DNA of 64,000 nucleotides from Candidatus Humimonas hydrogenitrophica. Its GTDB lineage: Bacteria; Gemmatimonadota; Gemmatimonadetes; Palauibacterales; Palauibacteraceae. Positions within the stretch are counted from its first letter, which is position 1; the number at the start of each line of letters is the position of its first letter. This document shows positions 35,479 through 43,850 of the stretch, piece by piece. The position numbers and the translations under genes were made by a program. The notes under the pieces were generated by a model. That model was not told the origin of the DNA. It did not search any database and saw nothing but the letters and a program-made list of their open reading frames with translations. The stretch is from positions 45,187 to 109,186 of the forward strand of contig CANPVD010000097.1 in the NCBI GenBank assembly GCA_947581615.1, read 5' to 3'.

Positions 35479-37308
35479 ATGGTCATGAGCAAGATGCGCG
35501 AGAACATGAAGTCGATCATGCTCATCCTGACCATCGCCTTCGTGGCCTGGCTGGTGCTCGATTGGGTACAGAGTCGTAACCAGAGCACCCAGGCCGGCGC
35601 GAACCCCATCGTGGGCGTGGTCAACGGACAGGACATCCGCTACGTGCAGTGGAGCCGGTACCTCCAGTCCGAGCTCGACCAGGCGCGCCAGGGGGCCAGT
35701 CAGCCGCTCACGGACGAGGAGACCTACCGGGTCACGGAGCAGGCGTGGAACCAGATGGTCAACCAGGTCCTCATCCAGCAGGAGCTGGAGCGGCTGGGCA
35801 TCGGGGTGAGCAATGCCGAGATCAAGCAGGCCTTCCGAACGAGTCCTCCACCGGCCCTCAGGAACCACCCGGCGTTCCAGACGGACGGGCACTTCGACTA
35901 CCAGAAGTACCAGGCCTTCTTCGCCCGGCCCGGGGTGGACGTCAACCTCCTTCAGCAGATCGAGGAATACTACCGGACCGTGCTGCCGCAGTCCAAGCTC
36001 GTGCAGCTCGTTTCGCAGGAAGTCGACGTCAGCGACGCGGACCTGTGGGCGGCATACCGGGACCAGAACGAGACCGCGCGCGTCAAGTACGTGAGCCTCG
36101 ATCCGTCCACGGTCGTCCCCGACAGCGCGGTCATCGTCTCGGACCAGGAGATCCAGCAGTACTACGACGCCCATCGCGCGGAGTTCGAAAGGCCGGCCGC
36201 CGCCACGGTGGACGTGGTCACCCTCTCCCAACTGCCCTCGGCGCAGGACACGGCGACCGCCCGGCGGACCGCCGACTCCCTCCGGAACCTGGTGGAGGGC
36301 GGCAAGGAGACGTTCTCGGACCTCGTCAAGAAGCTCTCGTCCGACAGCGCCTCGGGCCTGAAGGCGAGCAATCTCGGCTGGATCCACCGGGGCGACCTGG
36401 TGAGCGCGGTCGACTCCGTGGCCTTCTCCCTGCGCGGGGGAGCCGTGTCCCCGCCGATCCTCGCGGGATCCAGCTTCCATCTGGTCCACGTGGACGCGCG
36501 CCGCGGCGACTCCCTGTCGCTCGACCACGTCCTGGTGCCGATCCAGCTCTCCACGGAGCACCAGGACAGGATCTTCGACGACATGGACCAGCTAGAGAGC
36601 CTGGCGCTGGACGCGGGGCTCGTCCCCGCGGCGGACTCGATGGGGGTCGAGGTCCGGAAGGGGGTCGAGGTCACCAGGGGGTCGCAGTTCGTGCCCGGCG
36701 CCGGGGCGCTCGGCGTGGCGGTGGAATGGGCCTTCGACGCGGAGACCACCCCCGGGACCGTGAGCCAGTTCTATCAGAACGGCCTCGGATACCACATCCT
36801 CCAGCTCGAGAGCCGATCCGACTCGTCGATGGCTCCCCTGGCCGCGGTCCGCGGCCAGATCCGAGCCCGTCTCCTCGAGGGCAAGAAGGTGGACGTCCTG
36901 CGCCAACGGATGGACAGGGTCGGCCAGGAGGCGCGAGCCAACGGTGGGCTCGAAAAGGCCGCGGCCGCCCACGGGTGGAGGGTACAGGAAAGCCCGACCT
37001 TCAGCCGACAGGACTTCGTCCAGGGTCTGGGTCGTGCCACGCAGGCCGTCGGCGCGGCGTTCGGTCTACCGGTGGGCTCGGTATCCGACGCGCTGGACGC
37101 GGGGGGCAGGCTCGCCCTGGTCCAGGTGGAGGACCGGACGCCCGCCGACCGGAAGCAGTTCCTCCAGGTGGAGGGTCAGCTTCGGGCCCAGATGCTGACG
37201 CAGCAGCGGCAGACCTACGTGCAGCAGTGGCTACAGGCGCTGAGGGACCACGCCGACATCCAGGATCTCAGGCAACAGCTGGCGGTGGCGCGCTCGCCCT
37301 CGACCTGA
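35479..37308 (+). CDS. PpiD/SurA-like periplasmic peptidyl-prolyl isomerase/chaperone
   Basis: This is a membrane-anchored foldase. GGGAGG ten bases before the ATG at 35479 sets the start; MSKM two codons on is an alternative. It has 609 residues: short cytoplasmic N-terminus, one transmembrane helix (about 12-29, IMLILTIAFVAWLVLDWV), a SurA-N-like helical chaperone region (VVNGQDIRYVQWSRYLQ, NQMVNQVLIQQELERLGI), a parvulin rotamase domain around 225-330 (KETFSDLVKKLSSDSASG, LGWIHRGDLVSAV) and a second parvulin-like repeat to the C-terminus. The size and layout match PpiD (about 620). The only plus-strand gene in a long minus-strand region. It likely assists outer-membrane proteins such as LptD and SusC, by inference. 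Confidence 0.9.
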   Translation: MVMSKMRENMKSIMLILTIAFVAWLVLDWVQSRNQSTQAGANPIVGVVNGQDIRYVQWSRYLQSELDQARQGASQPLTDEETYRVTEQAWNQMVNQVLIQQELERLGIGVSNAEIKQAFRTSPPPALRNHPAFQTDGHFDYQKYQAFFARPGVDVNLLQQIEEYYRTVLPQSKLVQLVSQEVDVSDADLWAAYRDQNETARVKYVSLDPSTVVPDSAVIVSDQEIQQYYDAHRAEFERPAAATVDVVTLSQLPSAQDTATARRTADSLRNLVEGGKETFSDLVKKLSSDSASGLKASNLGWIHRGDLVSAVDSVAFSLRGGAVSPPILAGSSFHLVHVDARRGDSLSLDHVLVPIQLSTEHQDRIFDDMDQLESLALDAGLVPAADSMGVEVRKGVEVTRGSQFVPGAGALGVAVEWAFDAETTPGTVSQFYQNGLGYHILQLESRSDSSMAPLAAVRGQIRARLLEGKKVDVLRQRMDRVGQEARANGGLEKAAAAHGWRVQESPTFSRQDFVQGLGRATQAVGAAFGLPVGSVSDALDAGGRLALVQVEDRTPADRKQFLQVEGQLRAQMLTQQRQTYVQQWLQALRDHADIQDLRQQLAVARSPST

Positions 37309-37332
37309 GGGAGCCGGACGGAGAGAGCAGCA

Positions 37333-37360
37333 GCCCGCGGCGATCGACTCGGCCGCGGGC
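37333..37360. terminator. 9-bp hairpin between convergent genes
   Basis: gcccgcggc (37333-37341) and gccgcgggc (37352-37360) are perfectly complementary around a 10-base loop. It lies between the foldase stop (37308) and the tatA stop (37373), so it may terminate both transcripts. Confidence 0.6.
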
Positions 37361-37372
37361 CGATGGTCACGA

Positions 37373-37624
37373 TCAGCCCTGAGGCCGGTCCCTGTGCTCG
37401 GAGGGCTCGTGCGGGTGCTCCTGCGTGCTCGAGCCCGAGTTCCGCGTGTCACCCGGCGGGATCTCCCGGTTGACCTCGTCCTCGATTCCCTTGAGGGAGT
37501 CCTGGAAGTCGCGGATCCCCTTCCCGAGCGACTTCCCGATCTCGGGCAACCTCTTCGCTCCGAAGAACAGGAGCACGATCGCGAAGATGACGATCAGTTC
37601 GGGAATGCCGATACCACCCAGCAT
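37373..37624 (-). CDS. tatA: Sec-independent translocase protein TatA/TatE
   Basis: This is the pore-forming component of twin-arginine export. It has 83 residues. The N-terminal transmembrane helix and hinge are typical (IPELIVIFAIVLLFFGAKRLPEIGKSLG), with the FG hinge and the amphipathic helix following (GKGIRDFQDSLKGIEDEVNRE). The tail is Pro/Glu/His-rich. It is the last gene of the tprB array; tatC is about 10.6 kb away at 48250. No separate tatB was seen, so this protein may serve both roles. Confidence 0.96.
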   Translation of the reverse strand: MLGGIGIPELIVIFAIVLLFFGAKRLPEIGKSLGKGIRDFQDSLKGIEDEVNREIPPGDTRNSGSSTQEHPHEPSEHRDRPQG

Positions 37625-37689
37625 GTCAGGTCATCCTTCCGGGTAGGTCGCGCACGGCGGCCGTCGGCCGCCGCCGGGACATCCCGGCA

Positions 37690-37971
37690 CTAGAGCAGAG
37701 ATCTCGAGAACCAGGCCACCAGCACCACGCCCACGACGCTGAGGACATTCACCCGGATCAGCAGCGGCCCCAGCGTCAGAGCCACCACCCGCAAGTCTAC
37801 CGCCAGCGGTCCGAGCGATGCCGACACCGTCGTCACGAAGAACTGTCGGGCCGCGCTCGGCGGGAACGCGAGGCTCACCAGCTGCGTGAGGAGCGCGCCG
37901 ACCAGCAACCCGCCGGCGACGATGAGCACCACTCTTCGTCCTGGCTTCTTACGGGTACCCCCAAGCTCCAT
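37690..37971 (-). CDS. DUF4321-like small membrane protein
   Basis: A 93-residue protein with two or three hydrophobic segments. ATG at 37971 is chosen because GGAGGGG lies eight bases upstream; ATG at 37992 is in frame without a good site. The pattern VLIVAGGLLVGALLTQLVSLAF, then a short periplasmic loop ending in DLRVVALTLGPLLIRVNVLSVVGVVLV, matches small DUF4321 proteins (conserved V-x-L-T-x-G block then I-N/V). Function unknown. It lies between polyprenyl synthase and tatA. Confidence 0.7.
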   Translation of the reverse strand: MELGGTRKKPGRRVVLIVAGGLLVGALLTQLVSLAFPPSAARQFFVTTVSASLGPLAVDLRVVALTLGPLLIRVNVLSVVGVVLVAWFSRSLL

Positions 37972-38021
37972 CTCGCGTGCCCCTCCTACCATGACGCGTC
38001 CTCGAGTGCGGCTTCGACCGG

Positions 38022-39032
38022 TCAGCTGCGGCGGGTGACCACGAAGTCCGCCGCCTGCGTCAGCGCCTCCGTGGCGGGTCCGGACGGCAGATCTTCGAGC
38101 CAGCCTGCCGCACGTTCGGCCCAGAATCGAGCCCGGTCGCGGGCATAGTCCAGGCCGCCCCGACGCTCCACGATAACGACCACCTCCGCCACCAGCTCTT
38201 CACCGGGCTCGGGATGGGCGAACAGCGCGTCGACCCTGGACCGTTCGTCCCGGTCCAGGGAGGGAAGCGCGGCGATCAGGGGCAGGGTCACCTTGTGTTC
38301 CCTCAGGTCCTGGCCGCTCGGCTTCCCCATGACCCGGGAGGAGGCCGTATAGTCCAGCAGATCGTCGGTCACCTGAAAGGCCATGCCGAGGGCGTAGCCA
38401 TAGGACCGCAGCGGCTCCCGGAGCTCTGGACGCCCGACCAGGGCGCCGAGCTCACAGGCCGCCGCCATCAGCGAGGCGGTCTTGCACTCGCACAGCAGCT
38501 CGTAGTCGTCCTCTCCGGCATCCAGAGCATCGTGGGACATAAGCTGGCGCATCTCCCCGACGGTCATGCGATTGGCAGCATCGCCGAGGATCTCGACCGC
38601 CTCCACGTCCCCGAGCCGAGCCATCTCTGTGAGCGCTCTCGAGTACAGGAAGTCACCCATGATGATCGCGACCTGGTGCGTCCAGCGGGCATTCACGGTG
38701 GGCATGCCGCGCCGACGGACCGAATGGTCGACCGCGTCGTCGTGGACGAGCGTGGCAACGTGAACCAGCTCGACGACGGCCGCCAGATCCACGGCACGTT
38801 CGTCGGGACTGTCCCCCACCTCGTTGGCCAGGAGCAGGAGCGTGGGCCGTACGAGCTTTCCCTCCATGCCCGCCAGATAGTCCGACACCTCGTCCACGGC
38901 CGCATAGCCGTCGGCGACCATCGCGACGATCCGCCGGCGGACCGCGTCGAGACGCGACCGCACGGGCTCACGCAAGGATCTGGGGGAAGTAGGGGCGGTC
39001 TCGAGCATGCTTTCACGGAGCCAGGGATTCAT
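38022..39032 (-). CDS. Long-chain polyprenyl diphosphate synthase
   Basis: This condenses isopentenyl diphosphate to a long isoprenoid, probably the quinone side chain. It has 336 residues from the ATG at 39032 (39008 is an alternative). The first Asp-rich motif is VHDDAVDHSVRRRG and the second FQVTDDLLDYTAS; KLVRPTLLLLANE and GKPSGQDLREHKVTLPLIAAL complete the active site. The residue five before the first Asp motif is Ala (VATLVHDD), the small residue typical of octaprenyl/heptaprenyl-type enzymes rather than farnesyl synthase. Exact chain length cannot be read. It is 63 bases downstream of tprA. Confidence 0.94.
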   Translation of the reverse strand: MNPWLRESMLETAPTSPRSLREPVRSRLDAVRRRIVAMVADGYAAVDEVSDYLAGMEGKLVRPTLLLLANEVGDSPDERAVDLAAVVELVHVATLVHDDAVDHSVRRRGMPTVNARWTHQVAIIMGDFLYSRALTEMARLGDVEAVEILGDAANRMTVGEMRQLMSHDALDAGEDDYELLCECKTASLMAAACELGALVGRPELREPLRSYGYALGMAFQVTDDLLDYTASSRVMGKPSGQDLREHKVTLPLIAALPSLDRDERSRVDALFAHPEPGEELVAEVVVIVERRGGLDYARDRARFWAERAAGWLEDLPSGPATEALTQAADFVVTRRS

Positions 39033-39095
39033 CCGGCCGTCCGTGTGGACCGCCGATCGACGGCCGCCCAATGTAGACGCCCCTCGAGGAGGGTG

Positions 39096-40628
39096 TCAAA
39101 GGGCACAGGCGCGCATGCGATCTCCGACATCCATGAAGTCGATGTCGATGCTGTAGACGCGCTCGAAGCACTCCAGGGCCTGCTCGGATGCGCCCAGCGC
39201 CTGGTGCGCCACACCCAGCTGGTAGAGGACGCCGAGTAGCTCGACTTCGGGGTGCCCGGGAAGGCGTAACGCCCGGGTCAGCACTCGCACGGCGACCCGG
39301 TGCAGATCCTCCTCCAGGAAGCACTGTCCGAGGAGCTCGAACGCACGCACGGGCGGCTCGGGAGCCCGGGTGGCCGCCTGGAATTCGCGGATCGCGTCCT
39401 CCAGTCGTCCCATCTGGTGCAGGGCGATCCCGAACTCGCAGTGCGCCTCGGGGTCCGTCTCGTCCTGCGTGGCGTCGGTGCGCGCTCGGAAGCCGACGAG
39501 CATGTCGTCGAAGTCCCGTCCCCCGGCGCCCGTCGCCGAGTCGGCCGGTGGTGCCGCCGGCTCGGGCTCGGAGTCGCACGACCCGGCATCGGTGGGCTCC
39601 GCCGCGGCCATCTCCGCCTCCGGGACCGACGCTCCCCGGCTGGACGCTGCTTCTGTGCCCGACCCGGTCGACTCGGACTTCTCGTGCGCGGCGCGCAGGG
39701 CTTGACGGGCCTGGGGATGATCCGGTTCGAGCTCGAGGATCCTGCGGTGCACGGTGAGGGCCGCCTCGTCGCTCCCCGAGCGCTCCAGACAGCGCGCCAG
39801 CTCCAGATAGCTGCGCACGAGCCGCGCCCCATCATCCAGTCCGGAGGCGAGCTCGACCCGTTTGCGATAGACGGAGACGCGGTCCGGGTGTTCCTCGACG
39901 AGCGCATGGGTCGCCTCGAAGGCCGCTCGAAGGTCGCCCCGTTCCTCGGCCTCCCGCACGGCCCGCTCGGGATCGAGCGGAGGCTCGGGGGAGGTCCGGG
40001 TCTCGTCGGGATACCGGGCGAGAATCTCCGGAGCCAGAGACTCGAGCCTCTCGCGAACCGCCCGTCCGATGGGCCCATCGTGGGCCACCCCGTCATACAG
40101 CTCCGCGAGCTCCTCGGTGGCCTCCTCGCGGCGCCCTCCCTGCAGGAGCCGGTCGATCATCTCGAGGTGGAGCTCTCGGTCCGAAGTGAGCTGGGCCAGC
40201 TCCAGGAAGGCCTGGACGGGGCCATCCTGATCGCCCTGTTCCTCGAGCCGCGCCGCGTATTCCAGGAAGTTGGTCCTGGCCTCCGCGACCAGGCCGGTCG
40301 CCGCGTGGAGTCTCCCCAGGGTGCGGTAGACATCGACCCTTTCCGGCGCCACCCTGAGGATCTTGTCACACAGCGCGATGGCGCCCCCGTAGAGTTCCTG
40401 TTCCGCGTAGCGCTCCACCGCATCCAGATAGGACTCGATCGCCCGGGTCGGGTCGTTCTGGCGGAGATGCAGATCACCGATGCGGTTGTAGAGGCTCAGG
40501 TCGGGCAGGCCTTCGCCGGACGCCGCCGACTGCTCCAGGGCGTCGGTGTAGAGCTCGATGGCGCGGGCCCAGTTCTCCCGCTGCTCCTCGTGACGCGCCT
40601 GGTTCTTGAGGTGCTTTATGCTCGCCAT
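39096..40628 (-). CDS. TPR protein A (tprA, paralog of the next gene upstream)
   Basis: 510 residues, no signal peptide, helical repeats throughout. The first 205 residues align closely with the N-terminus of the larger upstream gene: MASIKHLKNQARHEEQRENW here, against a start of the same pattern there, with the same LYNRIGDL and CDKILRVAP/CNKILRVAP blocks. A second TPR group follows (about 225-330), then an acidic Ser/Glu/Ala spacer (about 340-390) and a last TPR group (HCEFGIALHQMGRLEDAIREF, VELLGVLYQLGVAHQALGAS). ATG 40628 lies one base after the tprB stop, so the genes are translationally coupled. Function unknown; likely a scaffold. Confidence 0.85.
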   Translation of the reverse strand: MASIKHLKNQARHEEQRENWARAIELYTDALEQSAASGEGLPDLSLYNRIGDLHLRQNDPTRAIESYLDAVERYAEQELYGGAIALCDKILRVAPERVDVYRTLGRLHAATGLVAEARTNFLEYAARLEEQGDQDGPVQAFLELAQLTSDRELHLEMIDRLLQGGRREEATEELAELYDGVAHDGPIGRAVRERLESLAPEILARYPDETRTSPEPPLDPERAVREAEERGDLRAAFEATHALVEEHPDRVSVYRKRVELASGLDDGARLVRSYLELARCLERSGSDEAALTVHRRILELEPDHPQARQALRAAHEKSESTGSGTEAASSRGASVPEAEMAAAEPTDAGSCDSEPEPAAPPADSATGAGGRDFDDMLVGFRARTDATQDETDPEAHCEFGIALHQMGRLEDAIREFQAATRAPEPPVRAFELLGQCFLEEDLHRVAVRVLTRALRLPGHPEVELLGVLYQLGVAHQALGASEQALECFERVYSIDIDFMDVGDRMRACAL

Positions 40629-40629
40629 G

Positions 40630-43600
40630 TCACTCGCGCTCGCTCTGGGCCGAGTCAGCCCTCCGATCATGAACGGCGTCGTCGGATGAGGGACCCGGGC
40701 CTGCGCCCCCGGCATCGTCGGTCTCGGGCGAAAGCCAGCCCATCGACTCCAGCATCTCCGTCAGGTTGGGCACGTCCTCATCCACGGCCGGGTCCGACGC
40801 GTCACCGTCCGGGCGACGGCTACCGCCTGGCGTGGTCGGCTTCGCCGAGGCCTTCCACGGACTGGGATGTACGAGATCCCCGTCGCCGGCCGCCGCCGGC
40901 TTCGTCTCCTCATCAGACTCGTCTGCCGCACCCCCCAGCCATCCGAGCTTCTCCAGCATGCCCGTGAGGTTGGGGAAGTCTTCATCCCTGTCCCCGGCCG
41001 GCGCAAGATGGGACGCGGCCGGCGAAAGCGTGGCGTCTTCGCCGTCGTCCTCGGCTCGGGCCGCGGCCAGGTCCGTCTCGTGTGTCGTGGCCGAATCCGG
41101 GTCCGGCCCGCCAGCCGGAAGCTCGACTCCCGCGGAGGTCTCGCCCGCTTCAGATTCGGCGGTCCAGCGCCGCCGGAGCACTTCCGTCAGACTCCCCGCC
41201 GGAGGGGAGGGAGTCTGCCGTGCCTCCTCCTCCACTTCCGCGGTGTCCGGCGCCTCGAGCTCGGCCGCGGGCTCCACTTCGGCTTCCGGCTCGTCCTCGG
41301 CCGCGGGCTCCACCCCGGCGTCGACCTCCGACTCGACTTCTTCGGCCGACTCCAACTCCGCGACCGGCTCGGCGGCGGGCGCGGCCGCCTCTGGCTCGCA
41401 CTCCTCCTCCGCTTCCGCCCCCCCGGCGTCCAGCACCGGTGTCTCGGGCTCGACGCTCGCTTCGGCTTCGCCTTCCGCCTCGACTTCTTCGGCCGACTCC
41501 AACCCCACGGCCGGCTCGGGCTGCTCCTCCCAGGGCGCACGCACGGCGACCAGATCATCGGACTCCGCCAGTCCAGGCTCCGCCCTCGCGATCGCAATGG
41601 GCCGAACGGTACCGCGCGGAAGCGGCTCGAAGCGTGTCGCGACGCCGGCCACGAGGGACGGCGTGTCGATCGTCACGATCGCCGGAAGCACCTCGGCCAA
41701 CCCGGGCACGTCGCCCGCCGGATTCGGGTGCCGCACGGGGGACCCGGAAGGCGCCCCCTGTCCGGTCACGTCCCCGGAACGCCGCAGGCCCTTCAGGAAG
41801 CGGAGTCCTCGGAAGACTCCCGGGGCCTGCGTCTCCTCATCGGGCTCCTCGGGCGCGACAGCCGCCGATCCCGGTCGACCGACCTGCAGGTAGTCCGGCG
41901 TCGGAACGGGCTCGCCCGAACCGTCCACGGGCGCGGCCGGCGCCGGGATGGCCCGGCCGAGATCCGCCGCCTCGAACACGAAGGCGCTCGGGGAGAGGAG
42001 CTCGAATCGGCCCCTCTCCCCGTCGGCCACCATCCTCACCGGAACCGCCCGCGACGGCCCGACCTGCGCCACCGTCGCGGCGGATCCACTCGACGGAGGG
42101 GCGTCTCCGATGGCGACACCGAAGTCCGGATCCCAGGCCCGGGTCGAGATCTCCGCCTCCGCGACAGGGGCCGCGGGCCGGGCTGCCCCCTCGACCACGA
42201 TCGCGGGCCGCGACACAGATTCCGCGACGGCGGCACGCACCTCGAAGCCGGTCCGAGCCCTGAAGGCGAGGCTGGCGCCTCCGGGGAGCTCCCGCCCGGT
42301 GGGCTCCGGGGTGGACGGACCCGCTTCGATGCGCGCCCGGGCCGCCTCCCCGGCGCTCGCCGCCCCGGTGGGGCGCACCATGCGAAGCGATCCGAGGTGG
42401 ACCGCTACGGGACGAGCCGCGTCCACATGAACCGCCCCCGTGCCGATCGACGCCAGGGCAGCCCGCACGTCCAGGATTCCGGAGGCCCGGACTCCGCCGG
42501 CGTCGGCCCCCGCAGGCACCGGCACCACGTCGGCTGTCCGAGCGACCATGACACCCATCCGTGAGATCGGGGCGGGCGTCGCGCCCGCGAGTCGATCGGG
42601 CGCGCTACAGGCGGGGTCCGTGCCAGCCCCGCGTGCGGCCAGACCGGCGGTCCACCCGGGGCTGGCAACGTCGTTGGCCGCGACCGTGAACGAACCTGCC
42701 CGGACCTGGCCGCGGGCCGCCGGTCCGCGCCTTCCGCGCCACACGATCGCGGCGACGGGCGCCGCCGCCACAAGATCCGACGGAGCGACGGCCGCCACGG
42801 CCGGACGAGCGGGCGTCAGGGCCGGGAGCGTGGAGGGTAGCTCCCTGCAAAAGCGCGGCGTGGGCGGCTCGGGCTCCTGAGCGGGGAGATCCGGAGCCGC
42901 GGCCTCGACCTCCGGACGCTTCCGGCGGTGCCGGACCGGCTCCTCCACCGCGGCCGGCTCCTCGACCGCGGCCGGCTCCTCTGCCGCGGCCGGCTCCTCT
43001 GCCGCGGCCGGCTCCTCCACCACGGCCGGCTCCTCTGCCGCGGCCGGCGCTTCCGTCCCCAGGACCGGTTCGGGCTGTGGGGCAGGTTCCTCCGCCGCGG
43101 CGGCCGGCGTCGGCTCCGCGACGGGCTCTTCCGCCTCCGTCGCCGGCTCGGACACGAGCTCGGGTGCCAGACGGCGGAGCCGCTCGTCGACGTCGAGGCT
43201 GGTGTCGCCGCGTTCCGCCCGGGCCTCGCGGACCCGCACGAGCTCGCGCACGGCCTCGTCCCGCCGGCCCGCCTCGGCCAGGCGATCCGCCGCTTCGAGT
43301 CGAAGCGTCTCATCGCCGCTCGCGGCCACGAACTCGAGGATCGCCATCAGGCCATCCTCTTCCCTCTCCGACGCATCGGCTCGACGCACGTACTCGAGCA
43401 GCACCTGGCGCGCATCGGCGACCAGGCCGGACGACAGGTGGAGTCGCATGAGGCGAAGGCGGCCCTCGTCCTCGTCCGGAGCCACGCGGAGGATCTTGTT
43501 GCAAAGGGCCACGGCGGGGGCGTGAAGGCCTTCGGCCTCGTAGCGCTCGGCGGCGTCGAGGTAGGAGGCGACCGCCCGCTCGGTGTCCTCGAGACGCAGG

Positions 43601-43761
43601 TACAGGTCCCCGATGCGGTTATACAGGCCGAGCTCCCGCATCAGGTCGCCCTGTGCGTCGGCTCGCCGTAGGGCCTGCCTGTACAGGTCCACGGCGCGGG
43701 ACCAGTTGCCCCGCTGCTCTTCCTTTCGGGCCCTGTCCTTCAGGCTCGATACCGAGGCCAT
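40630..43761 (-). CDS. TPR protein B (tprB): TPR head, about 800-residue disordered region, twin tail motif
   Basis: 1043 residues, no signal peptide or membrane helix. Residues 1-205 are TPR repeats (NWSRAVDLYRQALRRAD, LYNRIGDLYLRLEDTERAV, VALCNKILRVAPDEDEG). From about 210 the chain is Ala/Glu/Pro-rich, including a sixfold EEPAA-type repeat (about 239-275), a less charged mid-region (about 300-720) and a second acidic region (about 740-900). The tail has two copies of a motif D-E-D-x-P-N-L-T-x-M-L-E-x-x-G-W-L, at about 926-942 and 994-1010. GGAAGGG precedes the ATG. A long antisense frame exists on the plus strand but lacks protein-like composition. Function unknown; the twin motif suggests a docking site. 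Confidence 0.82.
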   Translation of the reverse strand: MASVSSLKDRARKEEQRGNWSRAVDLYRQALRRADAQGDLMRELGLYNRIGDLYLRLEDTERAVASYLDAAERYEAEGLHAPAVALCNKILRVAPDEDEGRLRLMRLHLSSGLVADARQVLLEYVRRADASEREEDGLMAILEFVAASGDETLRLEAADRLAEAGRRDEAVRELVRVREARAERGDTSLDVDERLRRLAPELVSEPATEAEEPVAEPTPAAAAEEPAPQPEPVLGTEAPAAAEEPAVVEEPAAAEEPAAAEEPAAVEEPAAVEEPVRHRRKRPEVEAAAPDLPAQEPEPPTPRFCRELPSTLPALTPARPAVAAVAPSDLVAAAPVAAIVWRGRRGPAARGQVRAGSFTVAANDVASPGWTAGLAARGAGTDPACSAPDRLAGATPAPISRMGVMVARTADVVPVPAGADAGGVRASGILDVRAALASIGTGAVHVDAARPVAVHLGSLRMVRPTGAASAGEAARARIEAGPSTPEPTGRELPGGASLAFRARTGFEVRAAVAESVSRPAIVVEGAARPAAPVAEAEISTRAWDPDFGVAIGDAPPSSGSAATVAQVGPSRAVPVRMVADGERGRFELLSPSAFVFEAADLGRAIPAPAAPVDGSGEPVPTPDYLQVGRPGSAAVAPEEPDEETQAPGVFRGLRFLKGLRRSGDVTGQGAPSGSPVRHPNPAGDVPGLAEVLPAIVTIDTPSLVAGVATRFEPLPRGTVRPIAIARAEPGLAESDDLVAVRAPWEEQPEPAVGLESAEEVEAEGEAEASVEPETPVLDAGGAEAEEECEPEAAAPAAEPVAELESAEEVESEVDAGVEPAAEDEPEAEVEPAAELEAPDTAEVEEEARQTPSPPAGSLTEVLRRRWTAESEAGETSAGVELPAGGPDPDSATTHETDLAAARAEDDGEDATLSPAASHLAPAGDRDEDFPNLTGMLEKLGWLGGAADESDEETKPAAAGDGDLVHPSPWKASAKPTTPGGSRRPDGDASDPAVDEDVPNLTEMLESMGWLSPETDDAGGAGPGPSSDDAVHDRRADSAQSERE
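42938..43045 (-). repeat. Six tandem 18-bp units within tprB
   Basis: On the plus strand the unit is ggctcctcyrccgcggcc, repeated from 42938, 42956, 42974, 42992, 43010 and 43028, with differences at two or three positions. On the coding strand each encodes six residues of the pattern A-(A/V)-E-E-P-A. Length is a multiple of three throughout, so copy-number change would keep frame. Confidence 0.9.
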
Positions 43762-43782
43762 CGCCCTTCCACGGTCAGCGGT

Positions 43783-43816
43783 GTTGCATTCGTGCTACAG
43801 ACACACGAACGGCAAC
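43783..43816 (-). promoter_or_regulatory. Imperfect inverted repeat in the tprB leader
   Basis: gttgc-attcgtg (43783-43794) pairs with cacgaa-cg-gcaac (43804-43816): 5 + 6 base pairs, a 1x2 internal loop and a 9-base loop. It covers about +1 to +30 relative to the candidate promoter and ends 21 bases before the tprB ATG. It could be an operator or a leader hairpin. Confidence 0.4.
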
Positions 43817-43820
43817 CTAC

Positions 43821-43850
43821 AATGTACGGCCGAACGGCCCGTGGTTACAA
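43821..43850 (-). promoter_or_regulatory. Candidate promoter for the tprB-tprA-polyprenyl synthase array
   Basis: Minus strand: TTGTAA (43850-43845), 18 bases, TACATT (43826-43821); four of six matches in each box. TTGTAA includes the hutH stop codon. The tract is AT-rich for this genome and is the only gap before tprB. Confidence 0.4.

Noticed and set aside
40867..42564. Plus-strand open frame opposite tprB
   Set aside because: Arg/Gly/His-rich, no ribosome site or domain. The minus-strand frame has TPRs and repeated motifs, so it is the real gene.
42938..43045. Regular repeats that could suggest a CRISPR array
   Set aside because: Units are 18 bp and contiguous without spacers, and they code in frame for EEPAA repeats in tprB.
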